DNA of 64,000 nucleotides from Breoghania sp. L-A4 (GCF_003432385.1 NZ_CP031841.1:620001-684000); one strand, 5' to 3'; positions 28,013-38,218 are shown, counted from the first letter of the stretch. The notes: generated from the letters alone by a model not told the origin. Numbers and translations: made by a program.

Positions 28013-30452
28013 TGTCCGCCTTCCCGCTGTCCTCGCCCGCGGACCCGGCCTTCGCGAAGGTCCGACGCTTGTCCGCGAAGCCCTTCAATCGGTCCTCGAC
28101 CCGCCGGTTCACGCTGTCCTGCGGGAAGGTGCCGTCCGCCCCGCGTTCGCCGGCCGGCAATCCGGTGAGCAGCGCCATGCCCTCGTCGATGGTCTCAATC
28201 GCATAGACAGCGAATTGTCCCGCCTCGCAGGCCTCGACCACGTCGGCGCGCAGCATCAGATGCTGGACGTTGCTCCTGGGAATGATCACGCCCTGCTGGC
28301 CCGTCAGTCCGCGCGCCTTGCAGATGTCGAAGAATCCCTCGATCTTGTCGTTTGCTCCGCCGATGGCCTGAATCTGTCCGCGCTGGTCCACAGAGCCGGT
28401 CACCGCCAGATCCTGGCGCAAGGGTGTTTCGGAAAGACTGGACAGCAGGGTGAACAGTTCGGCGGCCGACGCGCTGTCGCCGTCCACGCCGCCGTAGGAT
28501 TGCTCGAACACAAGTGTCGCCGCGAGCGACATGGGGTCTTCCAGAGCATAGCGGCCGGAAAGATAGCCCGACAGAATCATGACGCCTTTCGAGTGCAGCG
28601 GGCCGCCAAGTTCCACTTCGCGCTCGATGTCGACGAGTTTGCCGGTGCCCATGCGCACGCGCGCCGTGATCCGCGAAGGGCGGCCGAAGCGAATCGCGCC
28701 GAGCATGATCACGCTGAGGCCGTTGATCTGGCCGGTCTGACTCCCCGTGGTCTCGATGCGCGCGATATCGCGCAGGATGTATTCCTGCATCCGTTCGCGA
28801 AGCCGCCCCACGCGGTGTTCCTGCTCGTCGATCGCACGTTGCACCGCCGTCGCGGTGATGACCGACGCGCCGTCCTCGCGCGCCCAGAAATCCGCTTCGC
28901 TCAACAGGTCGCTGATGGCGCCGACTTCAAGCGTCAGCTTGTGCGCGTCCTCGGCCAGCCGGGAGGCGTGCTCGACAACCCGCCCGACGCCGCCGGGATC
29001 GAGATGCAGCAATGCATTCTGGCGGCACGCGGTGGCGAGAAAGCACGCGAAGTCGCCGGTGGCCGCGTCGTCGCGATCGATATCGTCCTCGAAATCCGCG
29101 ACGACTTTGAACAGCTCGCGGGTCTCGGGGTCGATGGCGCACAGCAGGTGATACAGCCAGCGTTCGCCGATCATCACCACCTTGACCTCCAGGGGCACGG
29201 GCTCGGGCCGCAGAGAGATGGTGCTGATGCCGCCGAAATAGTCGGCCGGGCTTTCGATAGCGATGCGGCGGGCCTTCAGCGCGCGCTTCAGGGCGTCCCA
29301 GGCCAGCGGCTGGCCGAGCACCTGGCGCGCGTCGAGGACGAGGTAGCCGCCGTTCGCCCGGTGCAGGGCACCGGCCTTGACCAGCAGGAAGTTGGTGATC
29401 AGCGCGCCTTGCTGCGGCACATGCTCGACCCGGCCGACAAGGTTGAGCATGGTCGGATTGTCGAGCGTGACGACCGGCGCGGACGCATCGCCGTCCTCGC
29501 GCGGCACCAGAACGTTGACCAGATAGCGGTCGAAGCCGCCGTTGAAGAGCTCCATCAGCCCACCCTGGCCGCCGTCGTCGCTGCCGCCGACGAACATGTC
29601 GACATTCTCCGACAGATCCTGTTTTACCCGCTCCAGGTGATCGAGGACGACCGGCAGGTCCGAGAAACGGGCCACCATCTCGGCGATGGACTGCCCCACC
29701 GCCTGCATGGCGATTTCGCGGTTGAGATCGCGCAGACTGGAGCGGCGCTCCTTGTCCCAATTGGGGATCGACTTGAGGATCGCCTCGAGTTCCGCCTGCA
29801 GCGTCTGGATCTTTTCCTTGTAGCCTTCGCGCTCCTCCTCGGGCAGCGCATTGAACGTCTCCGGCGGGATCACCGAGCCGTCCTTCATCGGCGCCAGCGC
29901 GAATCCCATCGGCGTCTTCAGGATGGCGACGCCGGCGGCGTCCGCCTTCTCCTTCAGGACCGCGAAGCCTTCCTCCTGGTGCTGGTGGAACGCCTCGTCG
30001 ATGGCGTTGCGGCGGTTCTGGTAGTCCTCGCTTTCGAAAACGGCGGCCAGCGCCGAGCGGAGATCGTCGATCAGTTCTTCCATCGCATCGCGAAAGGCCA
30101 GCGCCCTGCCATACGGCAGTTCCAGCGCCTGCGGGCAATCCGGCACGGCGAAATTGTGGACATAGACCCATTCACCGGGAGGCTTCTCGGCTCGCGCACG
30201 CTCCTCGAGCAGTTGGCTGACGGAGGTGTGGCGGCCGAGCCGCGGCGTGCCGATGACGAAGAGATTGTAGCCGTGCCGTCTGATGCGGGTGCCGAAGTCG
30301 ATCGAGGAGAATGCGCGGTCCTGCCCGACGAGTCGTGGCACATCCGCAAGTTCTTCCGTCGTCTTGAAGGAAAACTGCCCGAGCACGCAGCGCCGGTAGA
30401 GGGCGTCGGGCGCGAGCTTGCCTGCGGTACCGGTGGATGGCGGTGAGATCAT
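28005..30452 (-). CDS. Lon-like ATP-dependent protease (AAA_32 / Lon C-terminal S16 domain)
   Basis: 815 aa from the ATG at 30452; an upstream in-frame start at 30578 adds a basic stretch that I do not trust. N-terminal half: P-loop region VIGTPRLGRHTSV, which departs from GxxxxGKT, and a coiled-coil-rich insertion near residues 130-260. The C-terminal S16 domain carries catalytic Ser in GVDGDSASAAE and Lys in GGANDKIEGF. This is the alternative Lon-like family, not housekeeping Lon. It probably degrades unfolded proteins in the cytosol. Coupled to the USP-like gene. Confidence 0.88.
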   Translation of the reverse strand: MISPPSTGTAGKLAPDALYRRCVLGQFSFKTTEELADVPRLVGQDRAFSSIDFGTRIRRHGYNLFVIGTPRLGRHTSVSQLLEERARAEKPPGEWVYVHNFAVPDCPQALELPYGRALAFRDAMEELIDDLRSALAAVFESEDYQNRRNAIDEAFHQHQEEGFAVLKEKADAAGVAILKTPMGFALAPMKDGSVIPPETFNALPEEEREGYKEKIQTLQAELEAILKSIPNWDKERRSSLRDLNREIAMQAVGQSIAEMVARFSDLPVVLDHLERVKQDLSENVDMFVGGSDDGGQGGLMELFNGGFDRYLVNVLVPREDGDASAPVVTLDNPTMLNLVGRVEHVPQQGALITNFLLVKAGALHRANGGYLVLDARQVLGQPLAWDALKRALKARRIAIESPADYFGGISTISLRPEPVPLEVKVVMIGERWLYHLLCAIDPETRELFKVVADFEDDIDRDDAATGDFACFLATACRQNALLHLDPGGVGRVVEHASRLAEDAHKLTLEVGAISDLLSEADFWAREDGASVITATAVQRAIDEQEHRVGRLRERMQEYILRDIARIETTGSQTGQINGLSVIMLGAIRFGRPSRITARVRMGTGKLVDIEREVELGGPLHSKGVMILSGYLSGRYALEDPMSLAATLVFEQSYGGVDGDSASAAELFTLLSSLSETPLRQDLAVTGSVDQRGQIQAIGGANDKIEGFFDICKARGLTGQQGVIIPRSNVQHLMLRADVVEACEAGQFAVYAIETIDEGMALLTGLPAGERGADGTFPQDSVNRRVEDRLKGFADKRRTFAKAGSAGEDSGKADND

Positions 30453-30611
30453 GTCGAACAAGGCCCCTCGGCGCGCTTTGGTGCGTGGGGTGACACGTGA
30501 CGTTCTGCGTCCTGCGCCGCCTCCTGCGATTTCCGCAGTAAAGGGCGTAACCGCCGGCCCGGCATTGATCATGCGCAAACAGCGGGTCGCGGCCTGGCGT
30601 CCGCCGTCACG

Positions 30612-30638
30612 AAAAAAGCCCGCCGGAGGGCGGGCTTT
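30612..30638 (-). terminator. Rho-independent terminator after argB
   Basis: A perfect 10-bp stem (AAAGCCCGCC at 30615-30624 pairing with 30629-30638) has a GGAG loop. On the minus strand it is followed by a T-run (complement of the A6 at 30612-30617). It lies 29 bp after the argB stop. Confidence 0.92.
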
Positions 30639-30666
30639 CGAAACGCAGCGGCGTTTGCGGCGTCGT

Positions 30667-31581
30667 TCAGTGCGTGATCAACGTGCCCGCACCGCCTTCG
30701 GTGAACAGTTCCAGCAGCACCGCGTGCGGCACCTTGCCGTTGAGGATCACGACGCCCTCCACGCCCTGGTTGAGCGCGTCGATGCAGGTCTCCACCTTGG
30801 GGATCATGCCGCCGGAAATGGTGCCGTCGGCGATCATCGCGCGCGCCTGGGCGATGGTCAGCTTCTTGATCAGATTGCCGTCGCCGTCGAGCACGCCGGG
30901 AACGTCGGTGAGGAACATCAGGCGTTTTGCGTTCAGTGATCCGGCGATGGCGCCGGCGAAGGTGTCGGCGTTGACGTTGTAGGTTTCACCGTCCTCGCCC
31001 GGCGCCACGGGCGCGATCACCGGTATCAGGTCTTCCTTGAGCACCAGCTTCAGCACGGTCGGGTCGACATGCTTGGGTTCGCCGACAAAGCCGAGATCGA
31101 CGATCTTCTCGATGTTGGAATCCGGGTCGATCATGGTGCGGGTGAGCTTCTCCACGATGACCATGCGGCCGTCCTTGCCGCACAGGCCAACCGCGCGTCC
31201 GCCCTCCGCATTGATGGTGTTGACGATGTCCTTGTTGATGCCGCCGGCCAGCACCATTTCGACGATTTCCACGGTGGCCTTGTCGGTTACCCGCAGGCCG
31301 GCGCGGAATTCGCTCTTGATGCCGAGGCGATCCAGCATGGAGCCGATCTGCGGCCCGCCGCCATGCACCACCACCGGATGCACGCCCGATTGGCGCAGCA
31401 GGGTGATGTCGCGGGCGAAGGCCTTCGCCAGTTCCGGATCGCCCATGGCGTGGCCGCCGTATTTCACCACGACCGTGCGCTGATCGTAGCGCTGCATGTA
31501 GGGCAGCGCTTCGGAAATGATGGTGGCGCGCATCTGGGAATTCTGTTGCGGAGAAGCGGCGTTGTCAGAGGACATTTTCAT
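30667..31581 (-). CDS. argB: Acetylglutamate kinase
   Basis: 304 aa (302 from the second ATG at 31575). It phosphorylates N-acetylglutamate in arginine synthesis. Motifs: [11 protein letters not shown] with the catalytic Lys, [22 protein letters not shown] and [14 protein letters not shown] with the second catalytic Lys region. The N-terminal extension is typical of arginine-sensitive hexameric NAGK, so feedback inhibition is likely. Last gene of the rpmH-rnpA-yidC-engB-argB array and followed by a strong terminator. Confidence 0.96.
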   Translation of the reverse strand: MKMSSDNAASPQQNSQMRATIISEALPYMQRYDQRTVVVKYGGHAMGDPELAKAFARDITLLRQSGVHPVVVHGGGPQIGSMLDRLGIKSEFRAGLRVTDKATVEIVEMVLAGGINKDIVNTINAEGGRAVGLCGKDGRMVIVEKLTRTMIDPDSNIEKIVDLGFVGEPKHVDPTVLKLVLKEDLIPVIAPVAPGEDGETYNVNADTFAGAIAGSLNAKRLMFLTDVPGVLDGDGNLIKKLTIAQARAMIADGTISGGMIPKVETCIDALNQGVEGVVILNGKVPHAVLLELFTEGGAGTLITH

Positions 31582-31704
31582 ACCTGGCCAGGAGCCGCGA
31601 CTGCGACGATCCGGGGTCTATAGCGGTTTTGGCGCAGCGGCTCAAATACCGTGCGGCGTTTGGGCGCAACAAATTTCCCGGACGCGCGCGCCACGGGCGG
31701 CGTG

Positions 31705-32382
31705 TCAGTCGCCCAGGCCCGCGAGTTCGGCGATCACGGCGCGCAATTCCGCGATTCCCGCTCCCTTTTCGCTCGACGTCTCGAGGATCTCCGGATGCGC
31801 GGCGGGGCGCTTGGCGATCATCTCCGCCGTCTGCTGGCGGATTTTCTCAAGCGCGGGCGGTTTCACCTTGTCGGCCTTGGTCAGCACGATCTGGTAGATC
31901 ACCGCGGCGGTGTCCAGCTCGGTCATGGCGCCCAGGTCGTTGCCTTTCAGTCCGTGACGCGCATCGACGAGCACGAAGACGCGGCGCAGGTTCGGCCGGC
32001 CGCGAAGATAGCTGAAAATCAGCGCCGTCCAGGCTTCAACGGTCTTCTTCGGCGCTTCCGCGTATCCGTAACCGGGCATGTCGACAATGGTGACGGCCAC
32101 TTCCGGCGGGCGGAAGAAGTTGAGAAGCTGGGTGCGGCCGGGGGTGTTGGAGGTCCGCGCCAGGGCCTTGCGACCGGTGAGCGCGTTGATCAGGCTCGAT
32201 TTGCCGACGTTGGAGCGCCCTGCGAAGGCGACCTCGACGCCGGCGGGTTCGGGCAGCTGGTCGAAATCGCTGACGGAGATCACGAAATCCCAGGCGCGGG
32301 CGAACAGCAGCCGCCCGGCTTCCAGCAAGGCCGTCTGGCGGGCCTGCTCGGCCGTCGCTGCGTCGGGTTTCATGTCGCTCAT
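31705..32382 (-). CDS. engB: Ribosome biogenesis GTPase YihA/YsxC (EngB)
   Basis: 225 aa. A GTPase needed for large-subunit assembly. G1 [19 protein letters not shown]3 [13 protein letters not shown]4 LTKADKVK and G5 TSSEKGAG are complete. Lies between yidC and argB in the order usual for Hyphomicrobiales. Confidence 0.95.
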   Translation of the reverse strand: MSDMKPDAATAEQARQTALLEAGRLLFARAWDFVISVSDFDQLPEPAGVEVAFAGRSNVGKSSLINALTGRKALARTSNTPGRTQLLNFFRPPEVAVTIVDMPGYGYAEAPKKTVEAWTALIFSYLRGRPNLRRVFVLVDARHGLKGNDLGAMTELDTAAVIYQIVLTKADKVKPPALEKIRQQTAEMIAKRPAAHPEILETSSEKGAGIAELRAVIAELAGLGD

Positions 32383-32458
32383 TGTCTTGCCTTCAAACTC
32401 GATCCGTCGTCGTCAGCCGGACCGGGGTGCTCGGTCCTGTTCGCCGGGGCCTTCACGC

Positions 32459-32498
32459 AAAAGACCGGTCCGGGGCTGACAAGCCGCCGGTCCGGTCC
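32459..32498 (-). terminator. Possible terminator after yidC
   Basis: On the minus strand an imperfect GC-rich stem (GACCGG near 32463-32468 pairing within 32487-32498, with one mismatch and one bulge) precedes only four Ts. It lies between the yidC stop and the engB start and may be a partial terminator. Confidence 0.4.
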
Positions 32499-32539
32499 GT
32501 TTGCGTTCGAGAGGCGAAGCGGCTGCGCGGCTGCGCGTG

Positions 32540-34369
32540 CTAGCTGCTCTCGGTCTTGGATTTCTTCGCGAACATCGACTTGATGTTGTCGAACAGCTCC
32601 ACCTTCACGCCCTGGCGGCGCATGATGACATATTGCTGCAGGATCGACAGCGAGTTGTTCCACGCCCAGTAGATCACCAGACCCGCCGGGAACGTGCCCA
32701 GCATGAAGGTGAACATCACCGGCATCCAGTTGAAGATCATCTGCTGCGCGGGCTCGGTCGGCGCCGGGTTCATCTTCATCTGGACGAACATGGTGACACC
32801 CATGATCAGCGGCCAGATGCCGATCATCAGGAAGCTCGGCGCATCCCAGGGGATGAGGCCGAACAGCGTGAAGATCGAGGTCGGATCGGGCGCGGAGAGA
32901 TCCTTGATCCACCCGAAGAACGGGGCATGCCGCATCTCGATGGAGACGAACAGCACCTTGTAGAGCGCGAAGAAGACGGGGATCTGCACCACGACCGGCA
33001 GGCAGCCGGCCAGCGGATTGATCTTTTCCTTCTTGTACAGCTCCATCATGGCCTGCTGCTGCTTGGCCTTGTCGTCCTTGTGGCGCTCGCGGATCTCGAT
33101 CATCTGCGGCTGCACCAGCTTCATCCGGCTCATCGAGACGTAGGACTTGTTGGCGAGCGGGAAGAAGATCAGCTTGACGACGACGGTGGACAGCAGGATG
33201 GCGACGCCGAAGTTGCCAACCAGCTTGTAGAACCAGTCGATCATGAAGAACATCGGCTTGGTGATGAAGTGGAACCAGCCCCAGTCGATCATCAGCTCGA
33301 AATTGTGGATGCCGTATTCGTCCTGGTAGCCGTCGATGATATCGACCTGCTTGGCGCCGGCGAACAGCCGCGTCGTCGACTTGGCGCTGCCACCCGCCGG
33401 AGCCACGACGACGTCACCGAGATAGTCAGCCTGGAAGCTCTCGGCCGCCTTGCCGTAGGAAAAACGGCCCTGGAATTCGCCCCCATCAGCGGGCACCAGC
33501 GCGGTTGCCCAGTACTTGTCGGTGATGCCGAGCCAGCCGGAAGCGGCTTTTCCGGGACGCACCTCGCCCGTTTCCTCAACATCGTCGTAGTCGACTTCCT
33601 TGAGGCCTTCCTCGCCGAAGACGCCGATCATGCCTTCATGCAGAATGTAGAAGCCCGTGGTGTGCGGCTTGCCGTGCCGCGAAATCAGGCCGTAGGGATA
33701 GAGCCGGACATCCGCGTCCGTGGCGTTCTCGACCGACTGTTCGATGTTGAACATGTAGTCCTTGTCGAGCGAAATCGTGCGCTTGAAGATCAGGCCTTCG
33801 CCGTTGTCCCAGCTGATCGTCACCGGGTTTTCCGCCGTCAGCGCGCCCGTGCCGTCCTGCGTCCAAACGGTGGTTGGGGTCGGCAATGTGACCGGTGCGC
33901 CCGGGTCGCCCGTCCAGTTGACGTTTGCGTAATAGGGCGACGCGCTGCCCGAGGGCGACAGCAGCGTGATGGTCGGGCTGCCCGGATCGACCTCCTCGTG
34001 GTATTTCACGAGATGCAGGTCGTCGATGCGGCCGCCGGTGAGATTGATCGAGCCGTTCAGGCTTTCGGTCTGGATGGCGACGCGGCTGCTGGCCGCGATC
34101 ACGGTGTCTCGGCTTGCGGGCACTGTGACGCCACCCGCGAGCGAGGGAAGCCCCGTCGCGCCGGGTACGGGCGCCGTTCCGGGTGCGCCAGGGGCGCTGG
34201 GCGTCTGGGGGCTCTGAGACTGCGCCGTCTGGCTCTGGGCCGCCGTCTGGGCGATCTCATCCTGACGCCGCTGTTCTTCGACCTTCGGCTGCACGATGAA
34301 ATACTGCCAGCCGAGAAGCACGACAAGAGACAGGACAATCGCGACAATGTAGTTCCGGCTATCGGGCAT
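32540..34369 (-). CDS. yidC: Membrane protein insertase YidC
   Basis: 609 aa, normal for a Gram-negative YidC/Oxa1. The N-terminal anchor is YIVAIVLSLVVLLGWQYFI, followed by a Pro/Gln-rich linker and the large periplasmic domain (residues ~60-375). The conserved insertase core follows, with the hydrophilic-groove Arg-bearing region and a C1 loop of charged residues RERHKDDKAKQQQ. NPLAGCLPVVVQIPVFFALY is the family hallmark. It ends with a basic tail that can contact the ribosome. Confidence 0.96.
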   Translation of the reverse strand: MPDSRNYIVAIVLSLVVLLGWQYFIVQPKVEEQRRQDEIAQTAAQSQTAQSQSPQTPSAPGAPGTAPVPGATGLPSLAGGVTVPASRDTVIAASSRVAIQTESLNGSINLTGGRIDDLHLVKYHEEVDPGSPTITLLSPSGSASPYYANVNWTGDPGAPVTLPTPTTVWTQDGTGALTAENPVTISWDNGEGLIFKRTISLDKDYMFNIEQSVENATDADVRLYPYGLISRHGKPHTTGFYILHEGMIGVFGEEGLKEVDYDDVEETGEVRPGKAASGWLGITDKYWATALVPADGGEFQGRFSYGKAAESFQADYLGDVVVAPAGGSAKSTTRLFAGAKQVDIIDGYQDEYGIHNFELMIDWGWFHFITKPMFFMIDWFYKLVGNFGVAILLSTVVVKLIFFPLANKSYVSMSRMKLVQPQMIEIRERHKDDKAKQQQAMMELYKKEKINPLAGCLPVVVQIPVFFALYKVLFVSIEMRHAPFFGWIKDLSAPDPTSIFTLFGLIPWDAPSFLMIGIWPLIMGVTMFVQMKMNPAPTEPAQQMIFNWMPVMFTFMLGTFPAGLVIYWAWNNSLSILQQYVIMRRQGVKVELFDNIKSMFAKKSKTESS

Positions 34370-34378
34370 ACTGGGGTC

Positions 34379-34801
34379 TCATCGGGGGTCTGGACCGACC
34401 GCGTTGCGGCCTGCGGTTGTTGCTGGTTGCCGCGATCCGCGTGCCGCGTGGCCCGGGGTCTTCGGCGTGTCAGGACCGTTATGCACGCGCTTGAAGCCCG
34501 CGGCCAGATCCTTCTTCAGTTCGGAGAATGATATATCGAGTGCGGCGCGCCGTCCGACAAGGACGTAGTCGCAGCCAGGCCTTGCGGCATCGGCGCCCAC
34601 TGCGGCGATGGCGGCGCGCAAGCGACGGCGAATGCGGTTGCGTTCCGGCGAGTTTCCGGTGCGCTTGGTCACCGTGTAGCCGACGCGCGGCTCGCAGGTG
34701 CTGTCCGGATCGCACTTGCTCTGAAGCACAAAAGCGCGCCGAGCAGCCCGCACGCCCTTGGCGACGGCAAGAAACTCGGAACGCTTTTTCAACGTCTTCA
34801 T
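34379..34801 (-). CDS. rnpA: Ribonuclease P protein component
   Basis: About 140 aa from the ATG at 34801 (MKTLKKRSEFL), the conserved N-terminus. The upstream frame to 34960 is not part of the family. The RNR motif is seen as NSPERNRIRRRLRAA, and GYTVTKRTGN precedes it. The C-terminus is longer than in E. coli (119 aa) with a basic, disordered tail, common in alphaproteobacteria. It binds RNase P RNA and aids 5' tRNA maturation. Confidence 0.93.
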   Translation of the reverse strand: MKTLKKRSEFLAVAKGVRAARRAFVLQSKCDPDSTCEPRVGYTVTKRTGNSPERNRIRRRLRAAIAAVGADAARPGCDYVLVGRRAALDISFSELKKDLAAGFKRVHNGPDTPKTPGHAARGSRQPATTAGRNAVGPDPR

Positions 34802-34990
34802 GGGACGCGGCGGCGGGATAGCGACATGGATGCGTCTCCGCTCTGGCATGGGCCTTCGGGCGCGATCCGGCAGCAAAGGGCCGTCAGGCCGGCGGCTCCG
34901 TGCGCCGCAGCAGCGAACCAGAAGCAACCTGCCGTCGAGCCCTGAGCGGTCATCCGTCACAAAACCGTTGCCGCTTTCGTGACCGATGCT

Positions 34991-35125
34991 CTAGGCCGAG
35001 AGGCGCTTGCGGCCCTTGGAGCGGCGACGCGCGATGACTTCACGGCCGTTCTTGGTGGCCATGCGAGCCCGGAAACCGTGACGGCGAGCGCGCACGAGGC
35101 GGCTCGGCTGGAAAGTACGCTTCAT
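34991..35125 (-). CDS. rpmH: 50S ribosomal protein L34
   Basis: 44 aa: begins [20 protein letters not shown] and ends KGRKRLSA, the full invariant L34. Start at 35125, stop TAG at 34991. Upstream of rnpA in the universal rpmH-rnpA order. It is below the usual ORF-size cut-off. Confidence 0.97.
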   Translation of the reverse strand: MKRTFQPSRLVRARRHGFRARMATKNGREVIARRRSKGRKRLSA

Positions 35126-35763
35126 GATCTTTCACCGCGGAAACCGCGGCCCTTGGCTGTCGAATGTGTGCTTCGAATCTGTGCTGGGGATGCGCCAACG
35201 TGCACCCCCGAGTGCCTCTCCGGGGCGCAGACCTCAAAAACCCGAGAGGTCCCTCACTGAGAAGACATGCCGGACAACGGATCCCAATCGAGCGCGCTTA
35301 TACGAGTGAGGCTGGTTTAAGTCAACGCGTTTGGCCATGAAAATCACCATCAAGGCGCGATGAGATCGCTGTTCACAGGGGGGTGACCGCCGGGTCGCGC
35401 GGTTTCAATTCGGGGTGAAAGCGCGGAAATTTCTGCGCAATCGAGTCATCCCGGGCCTACATAGGCTTTGGAACACCGCTCGGAAAGGTCTGCGCCATCG
35501 GGTCTGACGATGTGGCCCTGGGCTGAGGCCGCAAGGCCGGGTCTGCCGGACACGTGGCGCGCAGGGTTCAGTGCGTCGCGGCCCTCTTCGTGTCGGACAC
35601 CAGGTGCCCGAGGGCGCGTATAGCGCCGTACGAGGGCCTGAACAAGGATTGCATTCGTCAACGCTCCCTGTTCGGATAGGCTGGCCGGAGAACCTGCCGG
35701 CGATTGCGGTTCCGGCGCGAGCGGTTCCGGCTGACGGCGCGTTCAAGCACGACTGGAGCCTGC
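35126..35763. other. Intergenic region between rpmH and the TVP38 gene
   Basis: About 640 bp between divergent genes. It should contain the rpmH promoter at its left side. I see no coding signal with family content and no clear RNA structure; open frames here are low-complexity shadows. Confidence 0.4.
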
Positions 35764-35825
35764 ATGGCGAATGTGGATCGGGACATGGCGCGAATGGAAA
35801 CGGCACAGGCCAAGTCGCGCGGGCA

Positions 35826-36584
35826 ATGCACCATGTGAAGCGCTGGGGCGTGGCCGGCGTCATCGTCGCCCTGATGGCGATCGGCTATGCCCTCGGCTGG
35901 CACGACTACATCTCCATGTCCGCCCTGATCATGCACCGCGACCTCCTGATCGCATTCGTGAGCGCGCATTTCGCTCTTTCCATCGTCGTCTATTGCGCCC
36001 TGTATGTGGTGCTCGTGGCGTTGTCGTTCCCCGGCGCGTCGCTGATGACGATTGCCGGCGGCTTTCTGTTCGGCTGGTTCATCGGCGGCAGCCTTACGGC
36101 GGTTGCGGCGACCATTGGCGCCTCGGTGATTTTCCTGGCCGCCCGGACGTCGCTCGGGGCATCCCTGAAAGAGCGCGCGGGTCCATTCATGGCGCGTCTT
36201 TCCGGCGGTTTTCGCGAAAACGCCTTCAGCTACTTGTTGTTCCTGCGGCTGACACCGGTGTTTCCGTTCTGGCTGGTCAATATTGCACCGGCGATCTTTC
36301 ATGTGCCGCTGCGCACTTACGCCATCGCGACCTTCTTCGGCATTATCCCCGGCACCTACGCGTATTCGTTCATCGGCGCGGGGCTGGACAGCGTCATCGC
36401 GGCGCAGGAGAGGGCCAATCCCGGCTGTGCATCGGCCGGAACCTGCACCATCGATCCCTCGGCGCTGGTGACCCGCGAACTCATCGTGGCCTTCGCGTTG
36501 CTTGGCGTCGTCTCGCTGCTGCCCATTGTCCTCAAGAAACTGCGTGGGCGGGCAGGCGTCGCCGCACCGGACGGGGATGCGTGA
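35826..36584 (+). CDS. TVP38/TMEM64 (SNARE-associated / VTT domain) membrane protein
   Basis: 252 aa from the ATG at 35826, with about five hydrophobic segments. Core VTT motifs are LSFPGASLMTIAGGFLFGW and FLRLTPVFPFWLVNIAPA, with FFGIIPGTYAYSFIGAG. An ATG at 35764 has a better ribosome binding site (GGAG, 5 nt before) and would join this frame if one G were added near 35821-35823, giving a 273-aa protein. That start is my second choice. VTT proteins are lipid-scramblase-like; a bacterial role is unproven. Paired with the FAD oxidoreductase, a recurrent pair. Confidence 0.83.
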   Translation: MHHVKRWGVAGVIVALMAIGYALGWHDYISMSALIMHRDLLIAFVSAHFALSIVVYCALYVVLVALSFPGASLMTIAGGFLFGWFIGGSLTAVAATIGASVIFLAARTSLGASLKERAGPFMARLSGGFRENAFSYLLFLRLTPVFPFWLVNIAPAIFHVPLRTYAIATFFGIIPGTYAYSFIGAGLDSVIAAQERANPGCASAGTCTIDPSALVTRELIVAFALLGVVSLLPIVLKKLRGRAGVAAPDGDA

Positions 36585-36677
36585 TACCGCTTCGATCGTC
36601 TTCCGCAGCCGCAGCGCGGGCCTGATCTGCCGCCAGGACGCAGCCGAATGTTCCCGCCACCACAATATCGAGCTCCC

Positions 36678-38147
36678 ATGACCGATCGTTCCCCGTCTTC
36701 TTCCGGCACCCTGCTGACGCCTGACATCTGTGTGATCGGGGCGGGTTCCGGCGGGCTGAGTGTCGCCGCCGCCGCGGTCGCCTTCGGCGTCGATGTGGTG
36801 CTGGTGGAAAAGGGCAAGATGGGGGGCGACTGTCTCAACTATGGCTGCGTTCCCTCCAAGGCGCTGGTCGCGGCGGCCAAACATGCCCACGGCATCCGCG
36901 AGGCGGCGGCCTTCGGTGTCAACGCGGGCGATCCTCAGGTGGACTTCGCCCGCGTCCACGCGCACGTACATGAGGTCATCGCCAGCATCGCGCCGCATGA
37001 TTCGGTCGAGCGTTTCGAGGGCCTCGGCGTGCGTGTGCTGCAGGACGAGGCGCGTTTTGTCGACGCGCGAACCGTATCCGCGGGCGGGCACACGATTCGC
37101 GCGCGCCGGTTCGTGATCGCCACCGGCGCCTCTCCCATGGTGCCGCCGATCCCCGGACTGGATGACGTCTCGTATCTCACCAACGAGACGATCTTCGACC
37201 TGACCGAGTGCCCCGGACATCTGGTGATCATCGGCGGCGGTCCCATTGGCATGGAACTGGCGCAGGCGTTTCGCCGGCTTGGCGCGCGCGTCACGGTGCT
37301 GGAGGCCATGAAGGCGCTGGGCAAGGACGACCCGGATCTCGCGGGTATCGTCCTCGAGCGGCTGCGTGCCGAGGGTATCGACATCCGAGAGGGCGCAAAG
37401 GTGGCGCGTGTCGAGCAGCGCGGCGCCGGCGTCGCCGTGCATGTGGAGAGTGATGACGCTCCGGCAGAAGCCGCGATTGAGGGATCGCATCTGCTGGTCG
37501 CCACGGGCCGGCGACCGAACCTGGCCGGGCTCGATCTGGACGCGGCCGGCATCATCCACGACCGGCGCGGCATCATCGTCGACCGGGGCCTGCGCACCTC
37601 CAACCGGCGCGTTTATGCAATCGGTGACGTGGCGGCCGGCGAGGAGGCGGGCGGGCTGCAGTTCACCCATGTGGCGGGCTACCACGCCGGGCTGGTGATC
37701 CGCTCGATCCTGTTTCGCATGCCGGTGCATGAGAACCGCGGCATCATTCCCTGGGTCACCTTCACCGATCCGGAACTTGCCTCCGCGGGTCTCAGCGAGG
37801 CGGAGGCGCGGGCGCGCCATTCCGACATTCGCGTGCTGAGCTCGGCATATGCGGAAAACGACCGGGCCCGGGCGGAGCGGCGCACCGAGGGGAGCATCAA
37901 GGTGATCACCGATTCCCGCGGACGCATTCTTGGCGCCGCCATTGCGGGCGCCAATGCCGGCGAGATCATCAACATGTGGGCGCTGGCGGTGTCGCAAAAA
38001 ATGAAGATCAAGGCGTTCACCGGGTTCATTTCGCCCTATCCGACCATGGCGGAAATCGGCAAGCGCGCCGCGATCGGCTTTTACACGCCGAGCCTCGCCA
38101 ATCCGTGGCTGCGGCGGCTGATCCGCTTTTTGCGCGTTTTCGGATGA
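36678..38147 (+). CDS. FAD-dependent pyridine nucleotide-disulfide oxidoreductase (MerA/Lpd-like)
   Basis: 489 aa. FAD-binding GAGSGGLSVAA, redox-active disulfide in GGDCLNYGCVPSKA, NAD-binding IIGGGPIGMELAQAF, and the second FAD motif YAIGDVA. The dimerisation domain ends in FISPYPTMAEIGKRAA, where the His of the Lpd HPT motif is absent, so it is not a standard dihydrolipoamide dehydrogenase. Its start lies ~93 bp after the TVP38 gene. The substrate is unknown; membrane redox linked to TVP38 is inference from pairing. Confidence 0.88.
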   Translation: MTDRSPSSSGTLLTPDICVIGAGSGGLSVAAAAVAFGVDVVLVEKGKMGGDCLNYGCVPSKALVAAAKHAHGIREAAAFGVNAGDPQVDFARVHAHVHEVIASIAPHDSVERFEGLGVRVLQDEARFVDARTVSAGGHTIRARRFVIATGASPMVPPIPGLDDVSYLTNETIFDLTECPGHLVIIGGGPIGMELAQAFRRLGARVTVLEAMKALGKDDPDLAGIVLERLRAEGIDIREGAKVARVEQRGAGVAVHVESDDAPAEAAIEGSHLLVATGRRPNLAGLDLDAAGIIHDRRGIIVDRGLRTSNRRVYAIGDVAAGEEAGGLQFTHVAGYHAGLVIRSILFRMPVHENRGIIPWVTFTDPELASAGLSEAEARARHSDIRVLSSAYAENDRARAERRTEGSIKVITDSRGRILGAAIAGANAGEIINMWALAVSQKMKIKAFTGFISPYPTMAEIGKRAAIGFYTPSLANPWLRRLIRFLRVFG

Positions 38148-38218
38148 TCCCAAAGCGGTCTTGAGTTGTGGTATCGTGAGGCGTGGTTGTTTTCGGGCCG
38201 AAGATTGGTTGGCTGCAT

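Noticed and set aside
27642-30446. 934-aa plus-strand open frame
   Set aside because: Antisense shadow of the Lon-like protease in GC-rich DNA; no domain motifs, His/Arg/Gly-rich composition.
35658-38153. 831-aa minus-strand open frame
   Set aside because: Antisense of the TVP38 and oxidoreductase genes; low-complexity composition and no motif.
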